Source of the DNA: Listeria fleischmannii subsp. fleischmannii LU2006-1
Lineage (GTDB): Bacteria > Bacillota > Bacilli > Lactobacillales > Listeriaceae
DNA length: 64,000 nucleotides
Assembly (NCBI RefSeq): GCF_000344175.1
Contig: NZ_ALWW01000001.1
Span: 62,001 to 126,000 of the forward strand
Reading direction: 5' to 3'
This document shows, in pieces, positions 47,715 to 57,516 of this stretch. The first letter of the stretch is position 1; each line of letters starts with the position of its first letter. A model generated the notes under the pieces. It saw nothing but the letters and a program-made list of their open reading frames with translations. It ran no database searches and was not told where the DNA came from. Both the position numbers and the translations under genes were made by a program.

Positions 47715-49167
47715 TTATTTATTTTCTTTTAAAAATGCGTCATATTGTTTTTGTAGCTCTTTTCTTACTTTTTCATAGCCTGCTTTTTCAAGTTTTTTGT
47801 TCATCTCTGGAATTGCTTTATCTGGGTCTAATGTTCCTGTGTTTAAGCCATCAATATATTGATTCATCACGTTCGCAATGTTCGATAGCTCTGTTTTTAC
47901 TGCATCTGTATTTAAGTTAAAGCCGAGTAGCGGTGATTGTTTTGCCGCTTTAATTGAATCGTCGCGTGTTTTAATCATATCTTCTGTGATGTTAGCAGTC
48001 GGATAAAGAATTTTGTTATTCCCTGTATTCCAAGCAGATAAATGATTATTTGCTTTATATCCATCTAGAAGTTTTGCATGATCATTGTCTGTTTTTTCCC
48101 AGTTTTTACCTTCTTCTCCGTAAACGAGCGTATTCAGTACTTCTGGATTAGAATTTAGCACACCGAGAACTTCTACAGCTTTTTCTTTATTTTTAGAGTT
48201 ACTTGAAACGACAAAGTTTGCCATTTGAGCTTGAGCATTTGTTTTCATTGGTGTTGTAATTGGACGTGAAACTAGTTCTTGCCCAGCAACTTGTGTTAAT
48301 AAAGTATCGCCATAATCGTATGGTCCTTGTGTTTCTTGACGAGCGAACCATGTACCACCATCAAGAGGGTATTCTGTTGTATTTGTTGCTGCATCTTGCG
48401 CGATATAACCTTTTTTATAGAGTTTATGCATAGCACGTAAGTTGTCACGTAGTTCAGTTGTATCGAATTGGTTTACAATTTTTGTTGTGTCGCCTTTTAA
48501 GTCAACGGCAAATGGCATACCATTTTCGATAGGATATTCTAATTGTGCCTCTACTTTAAAGCCTTGTCCGGCAGCAAGCGGCATAACATTTTTTTCGTTT
48601 TTCTTAATAACCGCAAGTAATGGCTCTAAGTCAGCATACGTATTGACATTTGATACATCTAAATTGTATTTATCCAAGTATTGTTTGTTGAATGTTAAAA
48701 CTTGTTGCGCGAACACATTGCCGTTTACAGGCATCGCATACAATTTTCCATTCACAGTATTCCCTTTTATATAAGCAGGATCTAGTTGATCATAAGCTTC
48801 TTTAGCGTATTTCGGAAGGAGCTCTGTTAAGTCGGCGTAAGCTCCTTTTTGGGCGTTGATGACATAGTTATTAGCAAAAGCGATATCATAATTTTCTACC
48901 AGATGATACCATTACTGACATTTTTTTATCATAGTCTCCCCATGAAATAAAGCGCATATCAAGTTTAGCTCCAGTTTCTTTTTCAATGACTTTATTCGCT
49001 TTAGCAAGTAACGTATCAAATTCCTTTGGCTTATCCCCAATTTGATACATGACGATGGTATCTTTGTCACTTCCTTTTACGGAATCAGACGACCCACACG
49101 CCGATAGTGAAACAAGAAGGACTGTTGCAAGAATTCCTGTAGTTAACACCTTTATCCACTTTTTCAT
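47715..49167 (-). pseudogene. ABC sugar-binding lipoprotein (LplA/NgtS-like), one frameshift
   Basis: ATG at 49167 starts KKWIKVLTTGILATVLLVSLSACGSS, a lipoprotein signal with lipobox LSAC. The mature part begins like cluster-1 sugar-binding proteins (DTIVMYQIGDKPKEFDTLLAKANKVIEKETGAKLDMRFISWGDYDKKM). An extra base at 48897 breaks the frame; removing it gives MVSSGENYDIAFANNYVINAQKGAYADLTELLPKYAKEAYDQLDP and joins the second part to the stop at 47715, about 483 residues. It should capture oligosaccharides for the two permeases upstream in the island. The gene sits after GH84 with its own palindromic cre-like site. This indel is not in a homopolymer, so a genuine mutation is possible. Confidence 0.85.
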
Positions 49168-49201
49168 TTTTCCTTCCACTCCTCTTAAAATATATAGTTT
49201 A

Positions 49202-49230
49202 TTCCTAGTAAAGAAAACGCTTTCTAGGAA
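49202..49230 (-). promoter_or_regulatory. cre-like site inside a longer palindrome before the binding-protein gene
   Basis: 49211-49225 fits WTGNAANCGNWNNCW with one mismatch (core GAAAACGCTTTC). Flanking arms TTCCTAG and CTAGGAA extend the symmetry to 29 bp. It lies about 35 bases ahead of the ATG, so CcpA or another dimeric regulator could control this gene separately. Confidence 0.55.
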
Positions 49231-49283
49231 AAATTATACTATTTGTCCCTCCTTCCAAAAAGGTATAAATTATATAGAAAAAG

Positions 49284-50885
49284 CTATAAACTATAGTTTT
49301 TATAAAACCGATACGGCAAGTTCGAACTCGTTTGATAGTCCATTTCCGAAAGCTCTAACGCAATTAAATCCGCTTTTTTCATGTCACCCTCTACAATCGC
49401 TTGGGCTAAAAGGAGTTCCCGTTCGGCGCGTTCTAGGCACTGTGCAGTTTCAATTTGAAAGCGCGAATTGGGTAGGCTTTTTAGCTCACGGAGAGCCAAG
49501 ACGAGTTTTTCTACTTCACTCGTGATTCCATGGATATTTTTTTCGCGTAGTAGCGTTTGATGGCGAAGCGACAGGCCAAAATGAACGCGGGTATTTAAAT
49601 TGTGCGCGGTGAAAATGCGAAAACTTGGCAAGAATTCTCCCGCAAATTCAGATAAGGCGGCATCAAAATTTTCACTGCCGGGAAACCAGGCGAACTGGCT
49701 CATATGATGAAGCGTGATTTTAGAAAGTTCGAGCGCGGGCATTGGATTAGCGACAAGACCAACTGCTCCGTTTTCCGCCAAATACAGCGTCCGATTTTCG
49801 TAAGGAGAAAGAAAAAACTGTTTTTTATCGGCTTCAAAATCGTTCACGGGCGTGTTGTCCCAAATGATAATGGGGTGCCCGAATATTTCACTCATCTGTT
49901 TTATATCTGTTGTTGTAATGGCATGTGCGAGCGTTTCAGGGCCTGTCCAGAAAAACGGGATTTCAGACGGCGTATGTGCACCAAGCTCCTCTAAATAGGG
50001 CGAATCAAAACCGTTATCGTATTCTGTTGGGCAGACTACTAGTTCGTAAGTTTCAAGTGTGTCACATAAAAAGGCATCCACTTCGCGAACTAAATAGGCA
50101 TGCGCCACGCCGGGGCTTTTAAAACGCTTTTTTGCTGCCCCTTTCAGCACATAATCAATGTCATCGAGAAGCAAACCAAAATGCGTGACGCCCACTTCCA
50201 CGAGTTGCTTTAATTTCGCAAAAAGAGCCTCTAAATCAATCTCTTTTGTGTAGTCAATATCATTTCCCGGGCTAATCATATAGTAAAAATCAATGTCCCA
50301 TTCCGCTGAAAAGTCTATATATTCCTTAAAAAGCGCAAGTTCTTCTTTTGGATAAAACTCACGCCAATTCATGCGACCAAGCGTATCATGTTTCGGCGCG
50401 TACATATACGTGTTCAGCTTATGGTCTCTTATAAAACGCAAAGCTTCTAAACGGTCTTCGTGTTGCCAAGGTATCCCGTAAAAGCCTTCCACAATACCGC
50501 GAACTGACAAAGAGGGCACGTGCTTGATTTCCCCAAGCGGTACAAAAATCATTTCATCACGCCATTCGATTTTCTCCATAAACGCTTCCATCCCGTACCG
50601 AATACCGCGCCTGCAAGACGCAGAGATGGTGACCATTTCTCTTCCAACTTCAAGTTTAAATCCGTCGCCTAGTATCCCGCGGTCAAATTTGTGACGGAGT
50701 GTTAAATCGCACACCTCTTCCGTGTCTCCCGGCAAAATGACAAATAAGTCTCGCGGATAACTTGTTCCATAAGGGACATCTTCTGGCTTGCCAAAGCGAA
50801 TAAAGCGGCTTTCTAAGCGTAATTGAAGTTCTCCTTTTTTAAACGAAAGATATTCGCCTGTTAAGTAGTTTTCTTTGTATTTCAC
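49284..50885 (-). CDS. GH84 beta-N-acetylglucosaminidase (NagJ/O-GlcNAcase type)
   Basis: 533 residues. An N-terminal beta domain (1-125) is followed by the GH84 barrel: VRGIVEGFYGIPWQHEDRLEALRFIRDHKLNTYMYAPKHD (about 127-167) and the catalytic Asp pair in HFGLLLDDIDYV (about 242). CPTEYDNGFDSPYLEELG and FWTGPETLAHAITTTDIKQMSEIFGHPIIIWDNTPVND complete the active site (substrate-assisted, via the 2-acetamido group). It ends with a helical region. Unlike secreted NagJ it has no signal peptide or binding modules, so it removes GlcNAc from imported sugars in the cytoplasm. It follows the YesN-type regulator by 11 bp. Confidence 0.92.
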   Translation of the reverse strand: MKYKENYLTGEYLSFKKGELQLRLESRFIRFGKPEDVPYGTSYPRDLFVILPGDTEEVCDLTLRHKFDRGILGDGFKLEVGREMVTISASCRRGIRYGMEAFMEKIEWRDEMIFVPLGEIKHVPSLSVRGIVEGFYGIPWQHEDRLEALRFIRDHKLNTYMYAPKHDTLGRMNWREFYPKEELALFKEYIDFSAEWDIDFYYMISPGNDIDYTKEIDLEALFAKLKQLVEVGVTHFGLLLDDIDYVLKGAAKKRFKSPGVAHAYLVREVDAFLCDTLETYELVVCPTEYDNGFDSPYLEELGAHTPSEIPFFWTGPETLAHAITTTDIKQMSEIFGHPIIIWDNTPVNDFEADKKQFFLSPYENRTLYLAENGAVGLVANPMPALELSKITLHHMSQFAWFPGSENFDAALSEFAGEFLPSFRIFTAHNLNTRVHFGLSLRHQTLLREKNIHGITSEVEKLVLALRELKSLPNSRFQIETAQCLERAERELLLAQAIVEGDMKKADLIALELSEMDYQTSSNLPYRFYKNYSL

Positions 50886-50896
50886 GGTTTTTCCTC

Positions 50897-52381
50897 CTAT
50901 TCAATTGGGTCGAAATTCGCTTGGTACTCCTCACGAAACTCTTTTGGCGAAATCCCACAGATTTTCTTAAAACTTTTGTAAAAATAGCCGGCACTCGTAT
51001 AGCCTGTTCTCTCAGCTACTTCACTGATGGTCATAGCTGTATCAACTAAGAAACTTTGCGCCTGTTTAATACGATATTGGTGTAAATACTGGGAAAAGCT
51101 TTTATTCGTTTCTTTTTTAAAAAGTTGACCAAGATACATGGTGTTCATATGAATCCTACCGGCAATCTCTTTTAGCGATAGGGCAAGGTGATACTCTTCT
51201 TGAACAATTTCAATGACATCTTGAACATGCTGAGAATACATTCTGCGTCCCTTACTACTTCTAATTTCTTCTATCGTGTCCCAAATCACCGGTTCCAGTT
51301 CTTCAAAATTAAGGCCCGATGTAATCTTTTCCGCCTGGTTTTGATAAAATTCCTCACTTAATCCTTCAAACTGGCGATATAAGTCAATAAAAATCAGAAA
51401 TATAATATGCCTCGTGTAGTCTGGCCTCGCTGCTGCTGCACGTAATTTCGCAAAAATCACTTCAATTTCACCTTGAATCGTTTCAAAATCTCGAAGTGAC
51501 AAGGCTTTATTAAATTCAACAAAGGAAATACTAGGCAAAGCCCCACGAGCATCCACATCACCAACGCCTGCGTTTTTCATATCGTTGAAATCATAAAATT
51601 CATGAAGCCTACTTGAACCGAGTGCGCTATCGTAACTTGAAGGTACATCTTTCATATCCGCGACCGTTTCCCCAACAACTAAATCCGCATCTTCTAAATG
51701 TAAATCTTCCTTCATCTTTTGCGTAAATACTTTAAGTGGAATTTTATCTCCTAAATAAATCAGTAACCACATGTCGATTTCAAGCGCATAGTGAACGAGT
51801 GGCTGGCTTTCTGCTACTAAATAATCTTGAATTTGCGTTTCTTCCGGACCGCGTTTAATAAAAATAACCGTATAGTTTTCCTTTAATACATCAATCTTAT
51901 TTTCAATTAAATATGTACTTAAATCGCTATAAATAATGTCTCCATGAATCCAACTCAACATAAAATATTCCGCAAGATAGCCCTGATCACGCTCATCTTG
52001 CTCATCCTGTTTTAAAGCTTTTATAACCATTTGGAGCGTTTCCACCATTTCCGATTTATTGACTGGCTTTAATAAATAGTTTTCGGTTCCAAGTTTAAGC
52101 GTATCTTTTACATATTGAAATTCTTGATATCCTGAAAGCATAATAAAACGGAATGGAATGCCTTCTTCACGTGCTTTTGCAACAAAGTCAATTCCTGATA
52201 ACACAGGCATATTTACATCCACAACAACTAAATCAATTGGATTTTTTCTAACATAATCAAGCGCTTCCTGTCCATTCGCTGCAGTTCCAACTACTTCAAA
52301 ACCAAATTCTTGCCAAGAAATCAACTTTTTCAACCCATTTACAATCATATATTCGTCATCCACTAACAGAACCCGGTACAT
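50897..52381 (-). CDS. Response regulator, YesN-type (REC plus AraC helix-turn-helix)
   Basis: 494 residues. The receiver domain YRVLLVDDEYMIVNGLKKLI has acidic pocket DDE (8-10), phospho-acceptor Asp55 in LVVVDVNMP and a Lys near 107 (LLKPVNK). A central region with no named domain follows. The C-terminal AraC HTH pair (VQEEYHLALSLKEIAGRIHMNTMYLGQLFKKETNKSFSQYLHQYRIKQAQSFL ... ISEVAERTGYTSAGYFYKSFKKICGISPKEFREEYQ) binds DNA. It is co-transcribed with its kinase, whose stop overlaps its start. It is likely to activate the transporter and glycosidase genes when the substrate is present. Confidence 0.93.
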   Translation of the reverse strand: MYRVLLVDDEYMIVNGLKKLISWQEFGFEVVGTAANGQEALDYVRKNPIDLVVVDVNMPVLSGIDFVAKAREEGIPFRFIMLSGYQEFQYVKDTLKLGTENYLLKPVNKSEMVETLQMVIKALKQDEQDERDQGYLAEYFMLSWIHGDIIYSDLSTYLIENKIDVLKENYTVIFIKRGPEETQIQDYLVAESQPLVHYALEIDMWLLIYLGDKIPLKVFTQKMKEDLHLEDADLVVGETVADMKDVPSSYDSALGSSRLHEFYDFNDMKNAGVGDVDARGALPSISFVEFNKALSLRDFETIQGEIEVIFAKLRAAAARPDYTRHIIFLIFIDLYRQFEGLSEEFYQNQAEKITSGLNFEELEPVIWDTIEEIRSSKGRRMYSQHVQDVIEIVQEEYHLALSLKEIAGRIHMNTMYLGQLFKKETNKSFSQYLHQYRIKQAQSFLVDTAMTISEVAERTGYTSAGYFYKSFKKICGISPKEFREEYQANFDPIE

Positions 52382-54093
52382 TAGAACTCACCCCTTTGTT
52401 TATTGAAAGGAAAGCGAATTTCAATCGTTACGCCACCCGTTTCATTTCGCATCATATTCATATGATAACGGCTTCCAAAAAAGCCGCGCATTCTTTCGTT
52501 CACGTTTTTTATACCAATGGATTTTCCTTCTATAAGAGAATTATCTTTTAAAAGTTCTTCTTGTAATTCCGACATCTTTTCAATTGGCATCCCCATACCA
52601 TTGTCTTTTACAACAATTACAACCTCATCTTTTTCCAAGTAAGCCTTTAAACTACCTGCATTATCAATTCGTGTATAATCCACACCATGCACGAAATAAT
52701 TTTCGAGTAATGGTTGAATGATAAATTTTGGAATTTGTACGTTTTTCACTTCATCTGCTACTAAAAACGAATAAGCCAAGCGATCTGGATAGCGCATTTG
52801 ATATAAATAAAAATATTTTTCGCAAAAGTCGAGTTCTGCAGCAACCGTTGTCGTTTTCTCTTGCGCAATGTTATTTCGAAGGAGTGCGGCAAACGCATAA
52901 ACTACATCCGCCAGCTCATCCGCCTCTAAACTTACAGCATACATGCGAATATACTCTAGCGTATTATATAAAAAATGCGGATTAATTTGTGACTGCAAGG
53001 CACGCATATTGGCATCTTTTTGAGCAATTTCCAGTTCGTAAATATCCTTTATATACTGGTTAATACTATCAAGCATCGCATTGACCCCATGCGAAATCGC
53101 GTAGAGTTCCCCTTCCTTACTACTTTCATCAATTCGCGCATGTAATTTCCCATTTGAAACATCTTCTACTGAATATAAAATTCCTTTTACCTGCCGATTA
53201 TACTTAGAGAAAATTTTATATAGCGCCCAAATAAGCAATGAATCTAACAAAATCACACCCACCCACAAGAAAATAAGTGAATTTTGCATAGAAAACCAGA
53301 CATTATGATTCGAAATGAGCGTCACAACTTGATAACCATTTGAGAGCGTCACATGCTTCACAAAATAATCTTTATGAAGTGTCTCCAGCGCTTTTGAAGT
53401 CCCTTTCGGCAATTCCGCTTCCAAAACTTCTTTGCTTTCGTCTTTTGAATCCATTTGATAGTCAAATACTAAATTTCCTTGCTCCGTTAAAATATATAAC
53501 GAAACAGGCAAGTCCTCGCCGTAGGTGGACAAGGTTTCTTTAAATTCTTTTGATCGCAATGTTAGATAAAAATCCCCCATTTTTTCTAGCGTTGCCGGAT
53601 TTAACAAGTTTTTCTGTAATCTAACCCCATTTTCTTCTTGCGGCACAGTATCTACTAAATAACCATTTTTATTAGCTAAATTTGAATAGAGTACCTGTTT
53701 TTCATCTACGAGGGAAATAGCGATAGATTGCACTGTTTCATCGCCATAATAAATTTCTCGTAATCGAAGCGGCAAATAATTATATTCTGTGCTCGCCTCA
53801 GCATGGAGACTATAATTTAAATAATCTTCACTATTCATTTCAAAAAAGCGATGCATACTATCTACTTTGGCTTGGTTGCTTAATAAATCGCGGGTAATCA
53901 ACTCTAATTTAGAATTTTTTCCCGAAATAATATCTGCTACATGTCCGGCTGATTGATTGGCAGCTGTTTGCGCGTTTTTTTGATCACGTTCATAGATAAA
54001 ATAACTGACAAAGGCTCCAAAAATTGTAATTCCAACAATTAAGATGACGGCATACCACTTGAGTAAATACATAAATACATTTTTCTTTTTCAC
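52381..54093 (-). CDS. Sensor histidine kinase, YesM-type
   Basis: 570 residues. Two transmembrane helices (about 10-33 and 272-295) flank a ~240-residue extracellular sensor. A HAMP domain (300-355) leads to the HisKA-like box QSQINPHFLYNTLEYIRMYA with His373. The ATPase has VPKFIIQPLLENYFVHG (N box), VVIVVKDNGMGMP (D box) and GKSIGIKNVNERMRGFFG (G box). YesM/YesN systems control sugar ABC transporters, often sensing via the binding protein. It overlaps the response regulator by one base. The signal is presumably the imported glycan. Confidence 0.93.
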   Translation of the reverse strand: MKKKNVFMYLLKWYAVILIVGITIFGAFVSYFIYERDQKNAQTAANQSAGHVADIISGKNSKLELITRDLLSNQAKVDSMHRFFEMNSEDYLNYSLHAEASTEYNYLPLRLREIYYGDETVQSIAISLVDEKQVLYSNLANKNGYLVDTVPQEENGVRLQKNLLNPATLEKMGDFYLTLRSKEFKETLSTYGEDLPVSLYILTEQGNLVFDYQMDSKDESKEVLEAELPKGTSKALETLHKDYFVKHVTLSNGYQVVTLISNHNVWFSMQNSLIFLWVGVILLDSLLIWALYKIFSKYNRQVKGILYSVEDVSNGKLHARIDESSKEGELYAISHGVNAMLDSINQYIKDIYELEIAQKDANMRALQSQINPHFLYNTLEYIRMYAVSLEADELADVVYAFAALLRNNIAQEKTTTVAAELDFCEKYFYLYQMRYPDRLAYSFLVADEVKNVQIPKFIIQPLLENYFVHGVDYTRIDNAGSLKAYLEKDEVVIVVKDNGMGMPIEKMSELQEELLKDNSLIEGKSIGIKNVNERMRGFFGSRYHMNMMRNETGGVTIEIRFPFNKQRGEF

Positions 54094-54110
54094 AAAACTC
54101 CCACATCCCT

Positions 54111-54723
54111 TTATTCCAGTTCAAACTTCTTATTTATCATCTCATAAACTCCGCGGGTAATAAATAGGGTAAAAAAGATTGCAATAGCTTCCATACCAAA
54201 TAGTAATAAAGCAGGATATTTGTAAGTCAAAAATGCAATAACAGCAAAGCCCAATATCATTTTAATTAATGTAAAAAAATTACTAAAGAACGCCATAATG
54301 CTTAAGTTTAAAATATTTTTAAATGTCGTATCGTAGCGCGTATTGGTGATAAGAGCGAAAAAGTAGCCTAAAAATAAAAACGCATAAACAAAACGCTAAA
54401 ACGAATGTAATGACAAAAAAGACAATACCTTTCATTTGTACGACTAAAAACAAATTATAGGCAAGCAGAATAAATGCACCTGCAAATAGGTAAAACAGTG
54501 CGTTCCCACGTTTAAAATCCTCTTTAAACAGCGAAAAAGCTTTTTTCCAAGTGATCTCTTTGTAGGAAAAGCCTTCTTCAAAGGCTAGTTGCGTAATAGA
54601 AGAAAATGCGGGGCCAACGCCTAAAACTATGCCACCGCAAAACATCAGCCCGACAAAAATAATATTTAATTTGATTACGGTATAACAACGAATAAAAATT
54701 TGCTCGATTGCACGTCCAATCAT
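54111..54723 (-). pseudogene. YesL-like (DUF624) membrane protein, one frameshift
   Basis: ATG at 54723 starts IGRAIEQIFIRCYTVIKLNIIFVGLMFCGGIVLGVGPAFSSI, the YesL N-terminus. One extra base in the A4 run at 54390-54393 breaks the frame. Removing it gives FVLAFVYAFLFLGYFFALITNTRYDTTFKNILNLSIMAFFSN and joins the 61-residue tail fragment. The restored protein is about 203 residues with five membrane helices. YesL proteins always accompany YesMN and LplBC-type transporters; their job is unclear. A homopolymer indel, probably a sequencing error. Confidence 0.85.
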
Positions 54724-54784
54724 AATTCTCTCTCCTTTTAAAAACGCCAGAAAGGAAGCAGAACGAACTGCTCCCTAAACGGCC

Positions 54785-55708
54785 TTATTCTTTTACGCCA
54801 CCAATTGTCATTCCGCGAACGAAATATTTTTGGAAGAACGGATAGCTGAGTGCGATTGGCAGTGTGGAAATAACTACCATCGCCATTCGAGTGGCTTCTC
54901 GCGGTATACTTGCCGCTCCCCCGGCCATATTGCTACTCATACCGGCGTTTTGTGCCATGTAATCAATATTCGCCTGAATTTTCATAAGTAAATATTGGAG
55001 TGGCACTAAATTGTCGCTTTGGATATAAAGTAACGCATTAAACCAGTCATTCCAGTATCCAAGTGCCGCAAACAAACTAATGGTCGCAATCCCCGGAACA
55101 GCAAGCGGAAGTACGATTTTAACAAAAATACGAATTTCACTTGCCCCGTCAATACGGGCGGATTCAATAATCGCATTGGGTACAGAACGATTAAAGAATG
55201 TACGCATGACGATAATATTAAATGGACTTAGTGCCATCGGTAAAATAAGCGCCCAAATGGTATCTTTTAATTGCAACATGTTCGTCATGACAATATAGTT
55301 TGGTACCATACCAGGACTAAATAACATCGTGATAAGCGCAAAGATAGTTAAGAAACGGCGCCATCTAAAATTCGGTCTAGAAATCGCATACGCATATGTA
55401 GAGGTAAAACTCACATTAACAATTGTTCCTACAACGGTTACAACAACCGTAACAAGAAGCGATTGTAAAATTTGTTCTTTCATTTCATATAAATAGCGGT
55501 ACCCATCAAAACTCCACTCAGAAGGAAACAGTTGATAACCATCTGTTACAAGTGCATTTTCTCCCGTTAAGGAAATGATCATAACAAAAATGAGCGGAAA
55601 CACACATGTAAAGGCGAATAAACCAATTAAAATGGAAAAGAGTAAATTCGTTTTTTTCCCGAAAGTGCGATGTCTAACTTCTGAAATCTTGATTTTTTTC
55701 TCTTTCAT
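54785..55708 (-). CDS. Carbohydrate ABC permease (LplC/MsmG type)
   Basis: 307 residues, six membrane helices. The EAA loop IESARIDGASEIRIFVKIVLPLAVPGIATISLFAALGYWNDW (about 183-225) docks the ATPase. The N-terminal KEKKIKISEVRHRTFGKKTNLLFSILIGLFAFTCVFPLIFVMIISL and C-terminal YPFFQKYFVRGMTIGGVKE are typical of the LplC subgroup, used for complex oligosaccharides in Firmicutes. It pairs with the permease 13 bp upstream. No ATPase gene is in the island, so a shared MsmK/MsmX-type ATPase is likely. Confidence 0.93.
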   Translation of the reverse strand: MKEKKIKISEVRHRTFGKKTNLLFSILIGLFAFTCVFPLIFVMIISLTGENALVTDGYQLFPSEWSFDGYRYLYEMKEQILQSLLVTVVVTVVGTIVNVSFTSTYAYAISRPNFRWRRFLTIFALITMLFSPGMVPNYIVMTNMLQLKDTIWALILPMALSPFNIIVMRTFFNRSVPNAIIESARIDGASEIRIFVKIVLPLAVPGIATISLFAALGYWNDWFNALLYIQSDNLVPLQYLLMKIQANIDYMAQNAGMSSNMAGGAASIPREATRMAMVVISTLPIALSYPFFQKYFVRGMTIGGVKE

Positions 55709-55721
55709 TATTTACTCCCTC

Positions 55722-56652
55722 CTAGAAAAGTGCAGATTCCGGATCAAATTTGCGGACAATTAAGTTCGTGCCAACAACGAGAACAAAACCAACGAGCGAT
55801 TGATAAAGCCCTGCCGCAGCCGCCATACCAATATCTCCAGTACTTGTCAGTCCGTTATAAATATATGTATCAAGTACAGAAGTCACTTCATAAAGCGCGC
55901 CTGAATTTCGCGGAATTTGGTAGAACAAACCAAAGTCTGCTCGGAAAATATTTCCCACTGCCAAAATGGATAAAATGGTGATGAGTGGAACTAATTGCGG
56001 TAACGTCACATTTTTCACTTGCTGCCACTTACTTGCCCCGTCCATTTGAGCCGCTTCATAGTAAGTCGGGTCAATTCCCATGATGGTCGCAAAATAAATA
56101 ATACTGTTGTAGCCGACCCCTTTCCATATTCCCATGAAGATTAAGATATATGGCCAGTATTTCGGCTCCGTATACCAGCTAATTGCTTCGCCTCCGTTAG
56201 CTACAATTAAGCTATTTAAAAGGCCCTTATCCGGACTTAAGAAAGCATAAACAAAGTAACTAATAACAACCCATGATAAAAAGTAAGGAAGTAACATGGA
56301 GGTTTGATACACTTTAATTAGTTTTTTCGAACGCAACTCACTCATAATAATCGCGATCATAACCGCAACAATAAGACCTAATACAATAAACGCCACATTG
56401 TAAAGAACTGTGTTACGTGTAATTAAATAGGCATTGTCTGAACTAAATAGGAATTTAAAATTATCAAAGCCGACCCACGGACTCTCCTTCAAACTTTCAA
56501 TAAACCCTCCAGCAGCGTAATGGAAGTCTTTAAACGCGACAACATTACCTAAAACAGGAATATAGAAGAAAATAATTAACCAAATAAAGCCGGGCAAACA
56601 CATCGCTAAAAAGGCTTTAATTTCTCATAAATTCGCGTCCCAGTTTTTTCAT
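55722..56652 (-). CDS. Carbohydrate ABC permease (LplB type), likely one-base error near the start
   Basis: The clean frame from ATG 56603 reads CLPGFIWLIIFFYIPVLGNVVAFKDFHY and has five to six membrane helices and the EAA loop YEAAQMDGASKWQQVKNVTLPQLVPLI. A better start is ATG 56652 (GGGAGAAGG site), which reads MKKLGREFMRN and then stops; removing one base at 56619-56620 gives NKAFLAMCLPGF, the normal N-terminus for this family (about 309 residues). So the gene is either frameshifted at codon 12 or mis-sequenced. First gene of the transporter/regulator/GH84 operon. Confidence 0.85.
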
Positions 56653-56776
56653 AACCTTCTCCCTCTCTTCTGAAAAACAGTTTCTCGTGTATCTTTATTT
56701 TAGCCAAAGAAAAAATTTCCCAAAAGATACAAAATATAGATAAAAAAGGACGAACTATATAATTTATAATGACCAA

Positions 56777-56817
56777 ACAAAAAAAGATTCCTGCCACAAC
56801 CTGACAAGAATCTTTCG
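56777..56817 (-). terminator. Intrinsic terminator after the methyltransferase gene
   Basis: Minus strand AAAGATTC ... GAATCTTT stem with partial inner pairing, followed by TTTT. Confidence 0.75.
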
Positions 56818-56821
56818 GAAT

Positions 56822-57421
56822 TTATTTTATACTTCTAAAAATGAAGTACCCTTTATCTTTTACCACCGTCTCCACATTGCCGAAAACAGCTTCCATTTTT
56901 TTAGCCGCTGAGGGACCACCTTGCTTTTTCTGAATGACAATCCATAATTCACCGGAGCTAGCCAAATGCTCATACGCCTCTTCTAAAATGGCGTGAACAA
57001 TTTTTTTACCCGCTCGAATAGGTGGATTACTTAAAATCGCCTGATAATCATTCCCCGTGACTTTTTCATATACGGAGCTTTCATAAATCCGCACGTTTTG
57101 AATATCATTTAAAACACTATTTTCCTTCGCAAGTAGAAGCGCTCGTTCGTTTACGTCAATCATTTCGACTGTCACATCTGGATAGCTTTTTGCAACAGCA
57201 AGTCCAATTGGTCCGTAGCCGCATCCTACATCTAAAATGCGTCCGCTAACTACATCCAGTTGAAAAGCTTCAATTAAAACACGTGAGCCAAAATCTACTG
57301 CATTTTTTGAAAAAACACCCGCATCACTTATAAATTTAAGTTCATGTCCGCGAAGGTTAAAATTGAAATGTTTACGTTTATGTTCTAAATCATGATTATT
57401 TGAAAAATAATGTTTCGTCAA
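56822..57421 (-). CDS. Class I SAM methyltransferase (RsmC-like)
   Basis: 199 residues. SAM-binding motif I is VSGRILDVGCGYGPIGLAVAKSYPDV (about 57-82), with motif II acidic EMIDVNERALLLAKEN. The catalytic NPPI is in YQAILSNPPIRAGKKIVHAIL, the N-P-P-[FYWI] type of N2-guanine methyltransferases. The short single-domain form is common in Firmicutes and annotated as a 16S rRNA m2G methyltransferase by analogy with RsmC. In L. monocytogenes the equivalent gene lies just before rpoB; here the carbohydrate island separates them. Confidence 0.88.
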   Translation of the reverse strand: MTKHYFSNNHDLEHKRKHFNFNLRGHELKFISDAGVFSKNAVDFGSRVLIEAFQLDVVSGRILDVGCGYGPIGLAVAKSYPDVTVEMIDVNERALLLAKENSVLNDIQNVRIYESSVYEKVTGNDYQAILSNPPIRAGKKIVHAILEEAYEHLASSGELWIVIQKKQGGPSAAKKMEAVFGNVETVVKDKGYFIFRSIK

Positions 57422-57516
57422 GTTTCCTCCCCCATTTCTCTTTCATTAAATATACCACAGGAAGAGAGATTCTGGGAGAGTTACTAACCTAAAATTTTTA
57501 ACAAACCTGTGATTGA

